Of a stretch of DNA of 64,000 nt, positions 36,553-45,186 are shown piece after piece (the first letter of the stretch is position 1; each line of letters opens with the position of its first letter). This stretch comes from Mycobacterium scrofulaceum (GTDB lineage Bacteria > Actinomycetota > Actinomycetes > Mycobacteriales > Mycobacteriaceae). A model generated the notes under the pieces. It was not told where the DNA came from. It ran no database searches and worked only from the letters and a program-made list of their open reading frames with translations. The translations under genes were made by a program, and so were the position numbers. The stretch is taken from positions 83,460-147,459 of the forward strand of contig NZ_MVIJ01000010.1 in assembly GCF_002086735.1 (NCBI RefSeq), written 5' to 3'.

Positions 36553-38493
36553 ATGCAACTGGTCTGGCTCAACGTTGCCGATCTGATCGCCCAGGCCGGG
36601 GGGGATCCGTGGGCGATCGACCGAAGCCTGCAGGCCGGGAACCCGTTCCAGATTTCCCAGCTGGCCGAGGCCTTTCACTCCGCGGGCCGATGCACCGCCG
36701 AGGCGGACCACGCGTTCGAGCAGGCCCGCAAGCGTTTCGATGCGGCATGGAACCACCAGAACGGCGACCACCCGATCAACGACTCCGCCGAAGTGCAGCG
36801 GACGGTCGAATCGCTTGGGGCGCAGTCCCTGCAGCTGCCCAAGATCGGGGCCGAGCTGGAGAACATCGCCGCCGCCCTGGCCGAGGCGCAGAAGGCGGGC
36901 GCCGCGGCGATCGCCGCGTTGGAACGGCAGCTGCAGCTGCTCGACAAGCTCATCGGCGCGGCGATGAAGGATCTCGAAGACCCCCATCTCGACCCGAACA
37001 GCCGGTCCCAGCTGCAGTCGCTGATCAGGGACGCCCGGGCCGACGCCGCCGACGAGACCCGGGACGCGCTGCACCAGCTGCAGTCGATCCGCGACGGCTA
37101 CTCCAACACGCTGCAGAAATCACTGGGCGCCCTGCGCGGCGACGGCTACGACGCGTCGGGCCTCCAGGCGGTCGAGGGCCCGCTGTCGCCGGTGCCGGAA
37201 CTGCCGGATGACCCCAAGGAATTCACGCAGGTCTGGAACTCGCTGACGCCCGCGCAGAAAGACCGCGAGTACCAGCGAAACCCCATGATCGGCAACCACA
37301 ATGGCATGCCCACGGTGGACCGGGATCATTACAACCGGCTCAACCTCGCCGACGAGCTGGGCCGCGCCCAGGCTGCCGCCGCGCAGGCCGACGCTTTACG
37401 CGCCCAGCACCCCGATTGGGCGGCGGGCAAGAACATTCCGCACCCCAACGAGCCGGGGGCCATCTTCGACGACCGCCTCGCCTACGAGGCGTGGCAACGC
37501 CAGTACGACGCCGCCCGGAACGGGGCCAAGTACCTACCCGACCTGCAAGCCGTCGACAAGACCGTCAAGGCGAGCCCGGACCGCAAACTGATGCTGCTCG
37601 ACACCAAGACCGGCAAGCAGGCCCGCGCCGCGATCGCGGTCGGAGACCCCGACACCGCCACCCACGTGTCGGTGACCGCGCCCGGCCTGAACACCACCGT
37701 CCACGGCGCCATCGGCGGCATGGTGTCGGAGGCGACCAACGCCAGGACGGAAGCCCTGCGCCAGCTGGGCCTGACCCCCGGCCATGAGCACGACACCGTC
37801 TCGGCGATCGCGTGGATCGGCTACGACCCGCCGCAGGTGCCGGGCTTCGACGACATCGGCAAGTCGCTCACCGGCGGGTGGGACGTCAGCCACGACGCCG
37901 TCGCGAGAGCCGGCGCCCACGACCTGGCCGGCTTCTACGACGGCATACAGGCCGCCCACCACGGCGGCCCCGCCGACCTCACGGCGATAGGGCACTCCTA
38001 CGGGTCGCTGACCACCGGCCTGGCCCTGCAGGAACCCGGCGACCACGGGGTGTCCCGGGCGCTGTTCTACGGCTCCCCCGGCATCGAGGCCTCCACGCCG
38101 CAACAACTCCACCTGCAGCCCGGCCACGTGTTCACCATGGAAACGCCCGACGACCCGATCCAGTGGACCTACGACGGCCCCGCCATCGCCCACGACGTGG
38201 CCCCGTTCCTCCCGCCGCCCTTCCGCGACCTCGCGGAAAGCGTTCTGGGCGCGGCGGACGCCTCCGGCGCGGGCCACTTCGGCCCGAACCCGGCCACCAA
38301 CCCCGACTTCACCCACCTGGCCACCGGTGCGGCCTCCGTGCCCGACGGCCACGGAGGCACCCTCAACCTTCAAGACGCGCACGGCCACAGCGACTACCCC
38401 CGCTTCCCCGACGGCGGGGGGATGAGAACGACCAACTACAACATCGCCGCCGTCCTCGCCGGACTCGGAGACAAGGCAGTTCCCACGAAGTGA
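36553..38493 (+). CDS. DUF1023 alpha/beta hydrolase with helical N-terminal domain
   Basis: A 646-aa protein of the mycobacterial MQLVWLNVADLIAQAGGDPW type. The first ~240 residues are helical and alanine/glutamine rich, like WXG100-type modules, and the C-terminal DUF1023 domain has VSAIAWIGYDPPQ and the nucleophile elbow GHSYGS (Ser near 482). It ends RTTNYNIAAVLAGLG. Related genes sit beside lppV in M. tuberculosis (Rv2797c/Rv2796c, recalled). Here an LppV-like lipoprotein starts in the 4-nt stop overlap. Export by a type VII system is possible but unproven; no signal peptide is visible. Substrate unknown. Confidence 0.7.
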   Translation: MQLVWLNVADLIAQAGGDPWAIDRSLQAGNPFQISQLAEAFHSAGRCTAEADHAFEQARKRFDAAWNHQNGDHPINDSAEVQRTVESLGAQSLQLPKIGAELENIAAALAEAQKAGAAAIAALERQLQLLDKLIGAAMKDLEDPHLDPNSRSQLQSLIRDARADAADETRDALHQLQSIRDGYSNTLQKSLGALRGDGYDASGLQAVEGPLSPVPELPDDPKEFTQVWNSLTPAQKDREYQRNPMIGNHNGMPTVDRDHYNRLNLADELGRAQAAAAQADALRAQHPDWAAGKNIPHPNEPGAIFDDRLAYEAWQRQYDAARNGAKYLPDLQAVDKTVKASPDRKLMLLDTKTGKQARAAIAVGDPDTATHVSVTAPGLNTTVHGAIGGMVSEATNARTEALRQLGLTPGHEHDTVSAIAWIGYDPPQVPGFDDIGKSLTGGWDVSHDAVARAGAHDLAGFYDGIQAAHHGGPADLTAIGHSYGSLTTGLALQEPGDHGVSRALFYGSPGIEASTPQQLHLQPGHVFTMETPDDPIQWTYDGPAIAHDVAPFLPPPFRDLAESVLGAADASGAGHFGPNPATNPDFTHLATGAASVPDGHGGTLNLQDAHGHSDYPRFPDGGGMRTTNYNIAAVLAGLGDKAVPTK

Positions 38494-39059
38494 GCACCAA
38501 CGAGATCAGCCCCCGGAACCTGCAACGCCACGGGATTCTGTGCGCCGCCGTGGCCGCCATCGCACTAGCCGCAGGAGGATGCCACGTGTCCCAGCCCTAC
38601 GCGCCCACCCCGCCCAACGACGCCGCCAAGGCCCTGCAGGTGCTCAAATCCCTGCCCTCGTTCGAGGACACCCAGACTCAGGTGCAGGCCGCGATGAACG
38701 AGATCACCGCCGCGGCAAGCAAAGTGATCCCGTCGGTCACCTGGGAGACCCCGCACGAGGGCTCCGGCGACAACTGCGAGCGGCCGTACGAACAAACCGA
38801 CGGCAAACGCTACTTCCTCCCCGACGCCGTCGCCGCGAACGTGGCGGTCTCCGAGCAACAGTGGGCGGCGATCCAGGAAGCCGCCAAACAGGCGGCCGCC
38901 AAGGTCGGCGCCACCGAGATGCAGGTGATGCAGAACAACCCGGGAAACCACGACGTGGGCTTCTACGGCCCGACCGGGATCTTCATCAAGGTCGGCTACC
39001 GCGGGAATCTGGTGGTCTCCGGCTACACCGGGTGCCGGCTGCCGCGCGACACGAAATAG
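38490..39059 (+). CDS. LppV-like lipoprotein
   Basis: A 189-aa lipoprotein, GTG start, signal peptide ending AIALAAGGC (Cys31). The mature part has helix AAKALQVLKSLPSFEDTQTQ, then a C-rich fold with NCERPYEQ and a final VSGYTGCRLPRDTK. Overlap with the DUF1023 hydrolase stop (GTGA) indicates coupled expression, as with recalled M. tuberculosis LppV. It could act as a surface partner or immunity-type protein for the hydrolase; this is conjecture. Confidence 0.65.
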   Translation: MSTNEISPRNLQRHGILCAAVAAIALAAGGCHVSQPYAPTPPNDAAKALQVLKSLPSFEDTQTQVQAAMNEITAAASKVIPSVTWETPHEGSGDNCERPYEQTDGKRYFLPDAVAANVAVSEQQWAAIQEAAKQAAAKVGATEMQVMQNNPGNHDVGFYGPTGIFIKVGYRGNLVVSGYTGCRLPRDTK

Positions 39060-39115
39060 GCTGCGCTACAGCGAGACCTCGACTGCCAGGTGGAGTAGCG
39101 TCCAAAACCCCATCC

Positions 39116-39757
39116 CTATCGGAAGGTCGCGTCTTCTCCGTGGATCGACAACGACGTCATTCGTGGATGGAGGATTGCCGGGCCCAGCCATTGAGCAACG
39201 AAGCGGCGCAGTGCGAGTCCTGCGCGTGGCGTCTGCCCAGGGTCGGTCAGGAGGGATTGCACTGTGCGCAGGGTCATTTCGGCAAGCCGCCGCAGCGCGG
39301 TGTTGTCGAAGCCGTGAAGTTTCCAGTCGACATCGAGGCGCTGGAAGGCCGACAGGCAAAAAGTGATCGCCGTGTCGGAGGTGAGCGAGGTGGCAGCTTC
39401 CCCCCCGGGTGGCTGGGTAAGCAGGCTCTCCAATTGTGGATCGCCGGTGAGGTTCTCGACAGCGAACGAGACGATCTCGACGACCGCCGTGACCGGGTCG
39501 TTGAGGCCGCTGACGTGGTCGAGGACTTGGTCGATGAACCCGTTGACCGAACGCATTGCGCTGGCGATCAGGAGCGCGTCGGCGTTGGGAAAGTAGCGGT
39601 ACACCGTCTGACGAGTGACCCCGAGCCTGCGGGCGACGTCGGCCAGGCGGATTGCCGGTCCGTGCTCAGCGATCACTTCGTCCACCGCGTCCAGAATGCG
39701 GACGATTGCCTCTTCGTCCGAGGCGGGCATGGCACCCGCCCAGCCGCGACTACGCAT
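39116..39757 (-). CDS. TetR-family regulator
   Basis: A 213-aa repressor. The helix-turn-helix is LADVARRLGVTRQTVYRYFPNADALL (about residues 38-63), and the remainder is a ligand-binding domain. ATG 39757 overlaps the end of the upstream P450 gene by 8 nt, so both are on one transcript. It is convergent with the LppV-like gene. It probably controls the P450 promoter, where related direct repeats are found. Confidence 0.88.
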   Translation of the reverse strand: MRSRGWAGAMPASDEEAIVRILDAVDEVIAEHGPAIRLADVARRLGVTRQTVYRYFPNADALLIASAMRSVNGFIDQVLDHVSGLNDPVTAVVEIVSFAVENLTGDPQLESLLTQPPGGEAATSLTSDTAITFCLSAFQRLDVDWKLHGFDNTALRRLAEMTLRTVQSLLTDPGQTPRAGLALRRFVAQWLGPAILHPRMTSLSIHGEDATFR

Positions 39758-41003
39758 CCGCTCGCACCAGCAATTCGCTGTCGAACTCGATCTCGAGTGC
39801 CGTGGGGCCGGTCATTCCCAGCAGGGATTTCCACGGCGCGGGGGCGAGGCGATTGGGTGCGGACAACCGTCGGGTGAGGATCGCGAGTGCCTCCGCCAAC
39901 TCCCGGCGTGCGAGGTTGGCCCCGAGGCAGTAGTGCGCACCGCCGCCGAAGGTCAGGATGGCGGGCAAGTCCTTACGCGAGATGTCGAAGCGATCAGCAT
40001 CGTCATAGATCGCTGGATCACGGTTGGCCGCAAAGGTATTCACGACGACGAAGGTCCCCGCCGGGAACGTGTACCCCCCGAATTCGGCATCCTCGGTGGC
40101 GGCACGCGGCGCGATGCAGACCGCCGGCGAGTGGCGCATGCTCTCCTCGACCGCCTGCATCGCAAGCTCCGGTTGCTCGCCCAGCTTCGCCCATTGGTCC
40201 GGGTGCTCGCAGAGCACCTGCACGGACGCGGCGAGCTGGTGGCGCGTCGTATCGGTGCCCGCCATCAGGAAGCCGGCGACCAGCATGCGGAGTTCGTCGA
40301 GATTCAGTCGGTCGCCGTCGCTTTCGGCACGAATGAGCTCCGACAGCAGATCATCGGTCAGATTGTCTCGGCGTGCGGCGACCATGTCGTCGACGTAGGC
40401 GTCCAGTTCGCTCCACGACCGCATGATCGCGGCTTCATCGAAGGTGACGTCGGGCTGAAAGTTGAAGGCCTTGAAGATCTCGTCGGTCCACCGGGAGAAC
40501 TTCTGCCAGTCTTCCCGGGGCGCACCGATCAGCGCGCACATGATGGGGGTGGGATAGGGCCGTGCGATGTCGGCCACGACGTCGCACTGACCTGCTTCCA
40601 CCACTTGATCGATCAGCCCGTTCACCACCTCATGGATCGTGTCCTGAAGGCCTGACGTCGCGCGGGGAGTGAACGCCCTCGACACGAGCTTGCGCAAGCG
40701 AGTATGTGGCGGGCCGTCCAGACCGAGAAGACTGCTCATCATCTTGTCGTACAGCGGACCCGAGGTGATGCCCTGCGCCGCCAGCGTGATGCCGGGCGGC
40801 ATCCTGAATCTGCTGTCGCGCAGCATCTCTCGCGCCAACTCGTAACTCAGTATTTCCGGACCGAGGGGCCCGATGGCGATGGGCGCACGCGATTGCGCAG
40901 CCCGGACATCCTCGAGGACGTCATGGGGGGTGGCGGTCAGGTCGTAGCTGAGCGTGGGGAGTCCAGCGTCGAAGACGCTGGGGGCTGCGCTGTTCACTTT
41001 CAT
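39750..41003 (-). CDS. Cytochrome P450
   Basis: A 417-aa P450: I-helix FLMAGTDTTRHQL, ExxR in VEESMRHSP, and heme loop FGGGAHYCLGANLARRE with the thiolate Cys. Full length, with no membrane anchor. Subfamily not assigned. It is the first gene of a P450-tetR transcript. Ferredoxin and reductase are not adjacent. Upstream repeats at 41039-41076 are probably the regulator target. Confidence 0.9.
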   Translation of the reverse strand: MKVNSAAPSVFDAGLPTLSYDLTATPHDVLEDVRAAQSRAPIAIGPLGPEILSYELAREMLRDSRFRMPPGITLAAQGITSGPLYDKMMSSLLGLDGPPHTRLRKLVSRAFTPRATSGLQDTIHEVVNGLIDQVVEAGQCDVVADIARPYPTPIMCALIGAPREDWQKFSRWTDEIFKAFNFQPDVTFDEAAIMRSWSELDAYVDDMVAARRDNLTDDLLSELIRAESDGDRLNLDELRMLVAGFLMAGTDTTRHQLAASVQVLCEHPDQWAKLGEQPELAMQAVEESMRHSPAVCIAPRAATEDAEFGGYTFPAGTFVVVNTFAANRDPAIYDDADRFDISRKDLPAILTFGGGAHYCLGANLARRELAEALAILTRRLSAPNRLAPAPWKSLLGMTGPTALEIEFDSELLVRADA

Positions 41004-41376
41004 CGCTGTCTCGACTTCCGATAGGCCTGCGCGGACATCGTATGGACATCCTCACTGCAAGCGTATGACCATCCTCCCGAGCTAGTCAATTAGCTGCCGC
41101 ATTAATCCAGTCGAATCGTCGTTGGCCTGCGGTGGTCATACGGTTTCGCGATATATGTCGATCGATGGCTTCCGGCAGCACCGGCGCAGGATCCGCGTCG
41201 GAAGCCGAGTGCGACCACTGCCCGCGCCAATGCGGAGCCCGTTTAGCCAATGCCGGGTCACGCGAAGGCGTCGATGAGGGTATGTGGTTTCAGGGGATTC
41301 GACCCCCACTTCTCAGCGGAAATGCCGCGGAATGCTGGTCAGGAATCGTTCGGGTGCGGGATGGTTCAGACGGGTC
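41004..41376. other. Intergenic 373 bp with P450 promoter
   Basis: This holds the leftward promoter of the P450-tetR transcript (direct repeats at 41039-41076 and an inverted partial copy near 41131-41142) and the 3' flank of the acetamidase-like gene. A rightward open frame crossing it has no recognisable domain and no good start; I see no real gene. Confidence 0.5.
41039..41076. promoter_or_regulatory. Direct repeats upstream of P450, candidate operator
   Basis: CGTATGGACATCCTC (41039-41053) and CGTATGACCATCCTC (41062-41076) differ at two adjacent bases and start 23 nt apart. An inverted partial copy, GGTGGTCATACG, lies near 41131. They sit 35-75 nt upstream of the P450 start, the place for a TetR operator. 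Confidence 0.45.
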
Positions 41377-42786
41377 TCACCCCGGCACCTTGATGCTCTT
41401 GGGAACCATGCACGCCACGGTCTTGTCGCCGCTGGTCCACCGGCCGATCCGGCAGTCGAGGACCATGGTGGCGAGGTGGTAGGCGTCGTTGCGGGTGATG
41501 CCGAGGTTGCTCGACATCTTGTCCAGCGCCGCCCCCGCGGCCGTTTTCATGGCGTCGATCAACTTGGACGCGGTCCCCGTGGAGACCCATTCCGTTGCGG
41601 TGTCGTCGAGAGGGAGGTTCGGCGCGGGCGGCGCGTCGGGGTTCTTTCCGACCACGCAGTAGGTGCCGAGGACCTCGTCGACCACTTCGGAGATGCGGCA
41701 GTCCCAGGTCTTGAACACCGCGCTCGTCGCGTCGGCCTGGGAGAGGTGTTGCTTGTCCATGATCAGCTTGACCGTCTCGGACTTGTTGATGTCGAGCGCC
41801 TTGTCGAGGTCCTCGTCGTAGCCGACCGCGACCCAGCTCGCCGGGGTTTCAACCGTCGGCCAGGCCTGCGACTGGTGCTTGATGACGTTCACGGTGATGT
41901 TGAGCTCCGGGTACCACGTCTCGAGTGCGTCGAGGTCGATCTCGCCGTTGCCCTGCTTGGCATGTGAATCGCCGGTCCAGATCAGCCCGCCGTTGACCTG
42001 CACGGGAAGGTACGTGGTGGTGCCGGTCTGCATCGCCGGAAGGTCCATGTTGCCGCCGTAGGGCCCGGGCTGCTCGGTGCTGCACTTGCCGTCGGTGCAG
42101 GAGGAGCCGGTGGTGTCGGAGCGCCCGACGGCGAGGATGCCGGGGAACGGCTCGAGCGGCACCAGGACATTGGGCGAAAAGCGCATCTGCATCCTGTCGG
42201 TGTCCAGGTAATAGCTCGTGACCTGCTCGGGGAACTCGCCGGGGAAAAGCCCCTTGTCCTTGGCGGTGTTGTTCGTCGCGTAGTTGGCCAGCCGGATCCG
42301 GTTGATGTGGATCGCCAGGACGTCGCCGGGCTCGGCGCCGTTGACGTAGATCGGTCCGGTGACCGTGTGCGGTCCGCGGTTGGTCACCGCGCCGTTGATC
42401 TTCTCGATCTGACCCTCGTTGATGCCGGGAGCGACCTGCCCGCCACCCGCGGGCATCGTCTGGATCGCGACCGTGTCACCGGAGTCGATGTGCAGGACGG
42501 GCGGGATTTTGTTGTCGTAGACGCCCCATTGGGTCGTTTGCGGGGTCGCCGGGAGCATCCAGAATCGGTGCCCGTCCTTGGAGAGCTGCTTGGCCTCCAT
42601 GTCGGCCTGGTTCGGCGGGCCTTGGAGGTAGGTGACGGCGTAGTCGGGGTAGGGGCTGTCCGGATTCGCCTTGCCGCCCCGTTCGGTCGCGGCGCCGTTG
42701 GGACCGGAACCGCACGCGGCCAGCAGCGCGGAAATTGCCAACACCGTCGCCGCGGTCGGTGGGGCCTTGCGGGCTTTGCTCGTCAC
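41377..42786 (-). CDS. Acetamidase/formamidase-family lipoprotein
   Basis: A 469-aa protein of the FmdA/AmdA amidase family, unusually with a lipoprotein signal: GTG start, ATVLAISALLAAC (Cys25). Family signatures are HIDSGDTVAIQT, the GPYGGNMDLPAMQTGTTTYL stretch and GLIWTGDSHAKQGNGEIDL. Family members hydrolyse short amides to ammonia in the cytoplasm; an exported, membrane-anchored version would act on the cell surface. A C-terminal region of about 110 aa extends past the usual core (DKQHLSQADA onward). GAGGAG lies about 10 nt upstream. Confidence 0.85.
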   Translation of the reverse strand: MTSKARKAPPTAATVLAISALLAACGSGPNGAATERGGKANPDSPYPDYAVTYLQGPPNQADMEAKQLSKDGHRFWMLPATPQTTQWGVYDNKIPPVLHIDSGDTVAIQTMPAGGGQVAPGINEGQIEKINGAVTNRGPHTVTGPIYVNGAEPGDVLAIHINRIRLANYATNNTAKDKGLFPGEFPEQVTSYYLDTDRMQMRFSPNVLVPLEPFPGILAVGRSDTTGSSCTDGKCSTEQPGPYGGNMDLPAMQTGTTTYLPVQVNGGLIWTGDSHAKQGNGEIDLDALETWYPELNITVNVIKHQSQAWPTVETPASWVAVGYDEDLDKALDINKSETVKLIMDKQHLSQADATSAVFKTWDCRISEVVDEVLGTYCVVGKNPDAPPAPNLPLDDTATEWVSTGTASKLIDAMKTAAGAALDKMSSNLGITRNDAYHLATMVLDCRIGRWTSGDKTVACMVPKSIKVPG

Positions 42787-42808
42787 TGGTTCTCGCTCCT
42801 CACGGCAT

Positions 42809-42874
42809 CTCGGGTCGATCGGCGATCGAGCGACGTGGGCCTACGACCTGGCGATGGTCCTCGCGGGACTGGGC
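42809..42874 (+). pseudogene. Relic of a DUF1023 hydrolase C terminus
   Basis: The rightward frame reads GDRATWAYDLAMVLAGLG, which matches the end of the intact hydrolase in this window, RTTNYNIAAVLAGLG, in the Y-x-x-A-x-VLAGLG pattern. No other part of such a gene is adjacent. It is best read as the decayed 3' end of a second hydrolase gene. The match is short, so chance is not excluded. Confidence 0.4.
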
Positions 42875-43091
42875 GCGGTTACCGCAGTCGCTGCGAGGAC
42901 CGTTGACCCTCCGCGCAGCAACCGTGCAACGCTACTTTGTCAGAACCCTCAGGACCCCGGGTCGAATTGCGCACAGCGATGCGTGAATCGGTGGATCTTC
43001 GCGGGAAGGGCCACGGGAGAACCGGCCACCACGTCCTGAGCAACCACCACATCGACGCCACCGAAAACGACTGGCGCAACCAAAGCGAAAA

Positions 43092-43110
43092 CCCCGGCCG
43101 ATGGCCGGGG
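43092..43110 (-). terminator. Intrinsic terminator of tRNA-Ala
   Basis: CCCCGGCC and GGCCGGGG pair perfectly around a 3-nt loop. On the minus strand the hairpin is followed by TTTTCGCTTT. It lies 75 nt downstream of the tRNA in its direction of transcription. Confidence 0.75.
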
Positions 43111-43163
43111 AATCTGTAACCGATGGCGCGACTCACGTGTCACCCATGACCCGACTCATCACA

Positions 43164-43193
43164 CTGTGGAGCTAATGAATTCTGTGGAGCTAA
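43164..43193. repeat. Duplicated tRNA 3' end
   Basis: CTGTGGAGCTAA occurs at 43164-43175 and 43182-43193, 18 nt apart. The second copy includes the last nine bases of the tRNA-Ala gene. It resembles a small scar of integration or slippage at the tRNA 3' end. Confidence 0.55.
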
Positions 43194-43257
43194 GGGGATT
43201 CGAACCCCTGACCTACTCGATGCGAACGAGTCGCGCTACCAACTGCGCCATAGCCCC
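43185..43257 (-). tRNA. tRNA-Ala (CGC)
   Basis: A 73-nt cloverleaf on the minus strand: acceptor GGGGCTA pairs with TAGCTCC, anticodon stem ACTCG/CGAGT encloses loop TTCGCAT with anticodon CGC (codon GCG, alanine), and the T arm contains GGTTCGAATCC. The 3' CCA is not encoded in full. The gene separates the conserved SepX/GlpR block from the accessory region. Confidence 0.95.
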
Positions 43258-43307
43258 TGACCGCTAGCAGGCTACCAGCCGCGGCGCGAACCGCCGAACC
43301 GCCGGCA

Positions 43308-44321
43308 CTACTCGCCGACGGCCCGCGGCAGGTCCCGGGGCCAGCCGAAGGTCCGCATCGGCATCGCGTAATCCAGATGCTCGAAGATCGGGTCCTCGTC
43401 GTCGATCTCCAGGACCACCGCGCCGGGGCGCCGCAATCGCGAGGGGACCACCTCGTAGTCGCGGTCGTAGGCGTTCTCCACGCCCATGCGCGCCCGCGCC
43501 ATCCGCTGCATGCGGCGGCGGCGCACCTTCTCCTCGATGCGGGTCTGGCGCCGCAGGTAACCCAGGTAGAGCAGCGTCACGGCGGTGGCGGTCCCGCACA
43601 CCCACCAGGCGCTCGGCGAAATCTTGAACGCGGCCGTGGCCGAGCCGACCAGGACGACCGCCATCGCCATCAACATCCGCTTGCGGAATTGGTACTTGCG
43701 GGCGCTGACCGCGGCCGCGGTCTTCGCGTCGAAGCGCCGCCGCCGCGAGGCGTTCCGCGGGATCGGCGCCGGCATCTCCTCGTCGTCGTCGGCGTCGGCT
43801 TCGGGCTCCAGGCCCGACGAGTCCTCGACGTACTCGAAGCCCTCGTCGTCCTCATCGGTGCCGGCGTGGGCGACCACGTCGGTGTCGGAATCCTCGTCCT
43901 CGTCGTCTTCTTCCTCAACCACCTCGGCGACCCCCGCCGGCAGGGCCTGCGAATCCTCGACAACGTCGACGTCGAGGTAGTCGGGCCCGGTGCGCTCGGG
44001 GGTCGCGAACTTCATGACGACGGGGTGGGCTGCCCGCAGCTCCTCGGTGTCGTGCTCTTCGTCCTCGTGTTCGGAAAGGTCGAGCTCGCTTTCGGCCGAC
44101 TCTTCCGGCGGCGTCCAGTCGGGGTCGCTGCGATGCCCGGCCGCCGGACCGCTGCGCTTGATCAGCCGGGAGTTCGCGCCGCCGTTGAGGACCCGGGTCG
44201 CCAGGGCCACGTCGCTGGTGCGGCGCACGGCATCCCGCTTGCTGACGAGCATGGGCACCAAGACGAACAGCCAGAGCACCACGAGCGAGATCCACAACAG
44301 TGACTGCGGAATGCTTGGCAT
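43308..44321 (-). CDS. sepX: SepX/GlpR-type divisome membrane protein
   Basis: A 337-aa protein, Rv0996 type: N-terminal membrane helix PQSLLWISLVVLWLFVLVPML, conserved SKRDAVRRTSDVA, a long acidic disordered section (about residues 65-190, rich in Glu/Asp), and two further hydrophobic segments (MLMAMAVVLVGSATAAF; WWVCGTATAVTLLYLGYL) before a coiled RRQTRIEEKVRRRRMQR stretch. Homologues in Streptomyces (SepX) and Corynebacterium (GlpR) help organise FtsZ, the latter by binding gephyrin-like Glp. Here the moeA1/glp gene is two genes upstream on the same strand, supporting that pairing. Confidence 0.85.
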   Translation of the reverse strand: MPSIPQSLLWISLVVLWLFVLVPMLVSKRDAVRRTSDVALATRVLNGGANSRLIKRSGPAAGHRSDPDWTPPEESAESELDLSEHEDEEHDTEELRAAHPVVMKFATPERTGPDYLDVDVVEDSQALPAGVAEVVEEEDDEDEDSDTDVVAHAGTDEDDEGFEYVEDSSGLEPEADADDDEEMPAPIPRNASRRRRFDAKTAAAVSARKYQFRKRMLMAMAVVLVGSATAAFKISPSAWWVCGTATAVTLLYLGYLRRQTRIEEKVRRRRMQRMARARMGVENAYDRDYEVVPSRLRRPGAVVLEIDDEDPIFEHLDYAMPMRTFGWPRDLPRAVGE

Positions 44322-44511
44322 GACGACCTGCTCTCTTCGGTTCCGATCCGCGAAGCCCCTCGGAGGCCGGCGCGGCCGGGTCTTGGTGACCAGGACAATT
44401 ACACACCTGTAATTTGTCTCTCACAAGCACCACGAGTCACTCGTGTCGCGGTAGCCACACCGCGGGCAAGCTACCGGCGCCGGGCCGAAGGCCTGATGGG
44501 TCGGCGCGCGG

Positions 44512-45186
44512 TCAGGCCCAGCTGGCGTGCCCGCCGCGGACCAGCGTCGATGCCACCGATCCGGACACCTCTTCGGCCGTGATGGCCATCAACAGGTGAT
44601 CCCGCCACGCCTTGTCGACCTCGAGGTAGCGCTGCAACAGCCCCTCCTGCCGGAACCCCACTTTGGCCAGCACGGCGCGGCTCGCGGCGTTCTCGGGCCG
44701 CACGGTGGCCTCCACCCGATGCAGCATCACCGGTCCGAAGCAGTGGTCGAGGCCCAGCGCCAACGCCGCCGTGGCCACCCCGCCGCCGGTCGCCGCCCGC
44801 GGCACCCAGTAGCCGATCCACGCCGACCGCAACGCCCCGTGGGTGACGTTGCCGATGGTCAGCTGGCCGCAGAAGTGCCCGTCGAGCTCGATGACATACG
44901 GCAACATGCGGCCGGCGCGGGCCTCCGCGCGCAGGCCGGAACACAGCACCGGCCACGCGGCGACGGTGTGCCGGCTGGTCCAATCGCCCTCCGCGCTGGG
45001 CTCCCAGGGCTCGAGGTGCGCACGGTCGGCCAGCCGGATCCGGCTCCACTGGGCGCCATCGCGCATCCGCACCGCCCGCAGCCGGACGACCCCCGCCGGG
45101 ACCCGCAACGGCCCGACGTCCAGCGGCCAACCCGGATGCCGGGCACTGGTGCGCAACAGGTTCACGAGCGTGCGGAGTCGTTGCAC
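44512..45186 (-). CDS. rimJ: GNAT acetyltransferase, RimJ-like (Rv0995 type)
   Basis: A 224-aa acetyltransferase: VRLRAVRMRDGAQWSRIR near the start, the acetyl-CoA loop GGGVATAALALGLDHCF, and the typical RimJ/RimL ending ENAASRAVLAKVGFRQEGLLQRYL. RimJ modifies the N terminus of ribosomal protein S5 in E. coli; the mycobacterial substrate is not known. GTG 45186 abuts the moeA1 stop (TAA 45189-45187), so it is co-transcribed with it. Confidence 0.85.
   Translation of the reverse strand: MQRLRTLVNLLRTSARHPGWPLDVGPLRVPAGVVRLRAVRMRDGAQWSRIRLADRAHLEPWEPSAEGDWTSRHTVAAWPVLCSGLRAEARAGRMLPYVIELDGHFCGQLTIGNVTHGALRSAWIGYWVPRAATGGGVATAALALGLDHCFGPVMLHRVEATVRPENAASRAVLAKVGFRQEGLLQRYLEVDKAWRDHLLMAITAEEVSGSVASTLVRGGHASWA

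Larger units (their letters stand above)
42787..43184. other. Intergenic 398 bp: promoter, gene relic, terminator
   Basis: Between the acetamidase-like gene and the tRNA. It contains the leftward promoter of the amidase gene, a short rightward relic of a DUF1023-type gene end (42809-42874), the tRNA terminator (43092-43110) and a duplicated piece of the tRNA 3' end (43164-43175). No intact gene is seen. Confidence 0.6.

Noticed and set aside
41132..41482. 116-aa rightward frame upstream of the acetamidase-like gene end
   Set aside because: No ribosome-binding site, no recognisable motif, and it overlaps the amidase gene; treated as chance in high-GC DNA.
42879..43143. Several 60-85 codon frames before the tRNA
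   Set aside because: Overlapping frames on both strands without motifs or good starts; the region holds a relic, a terminator and promoters instead.
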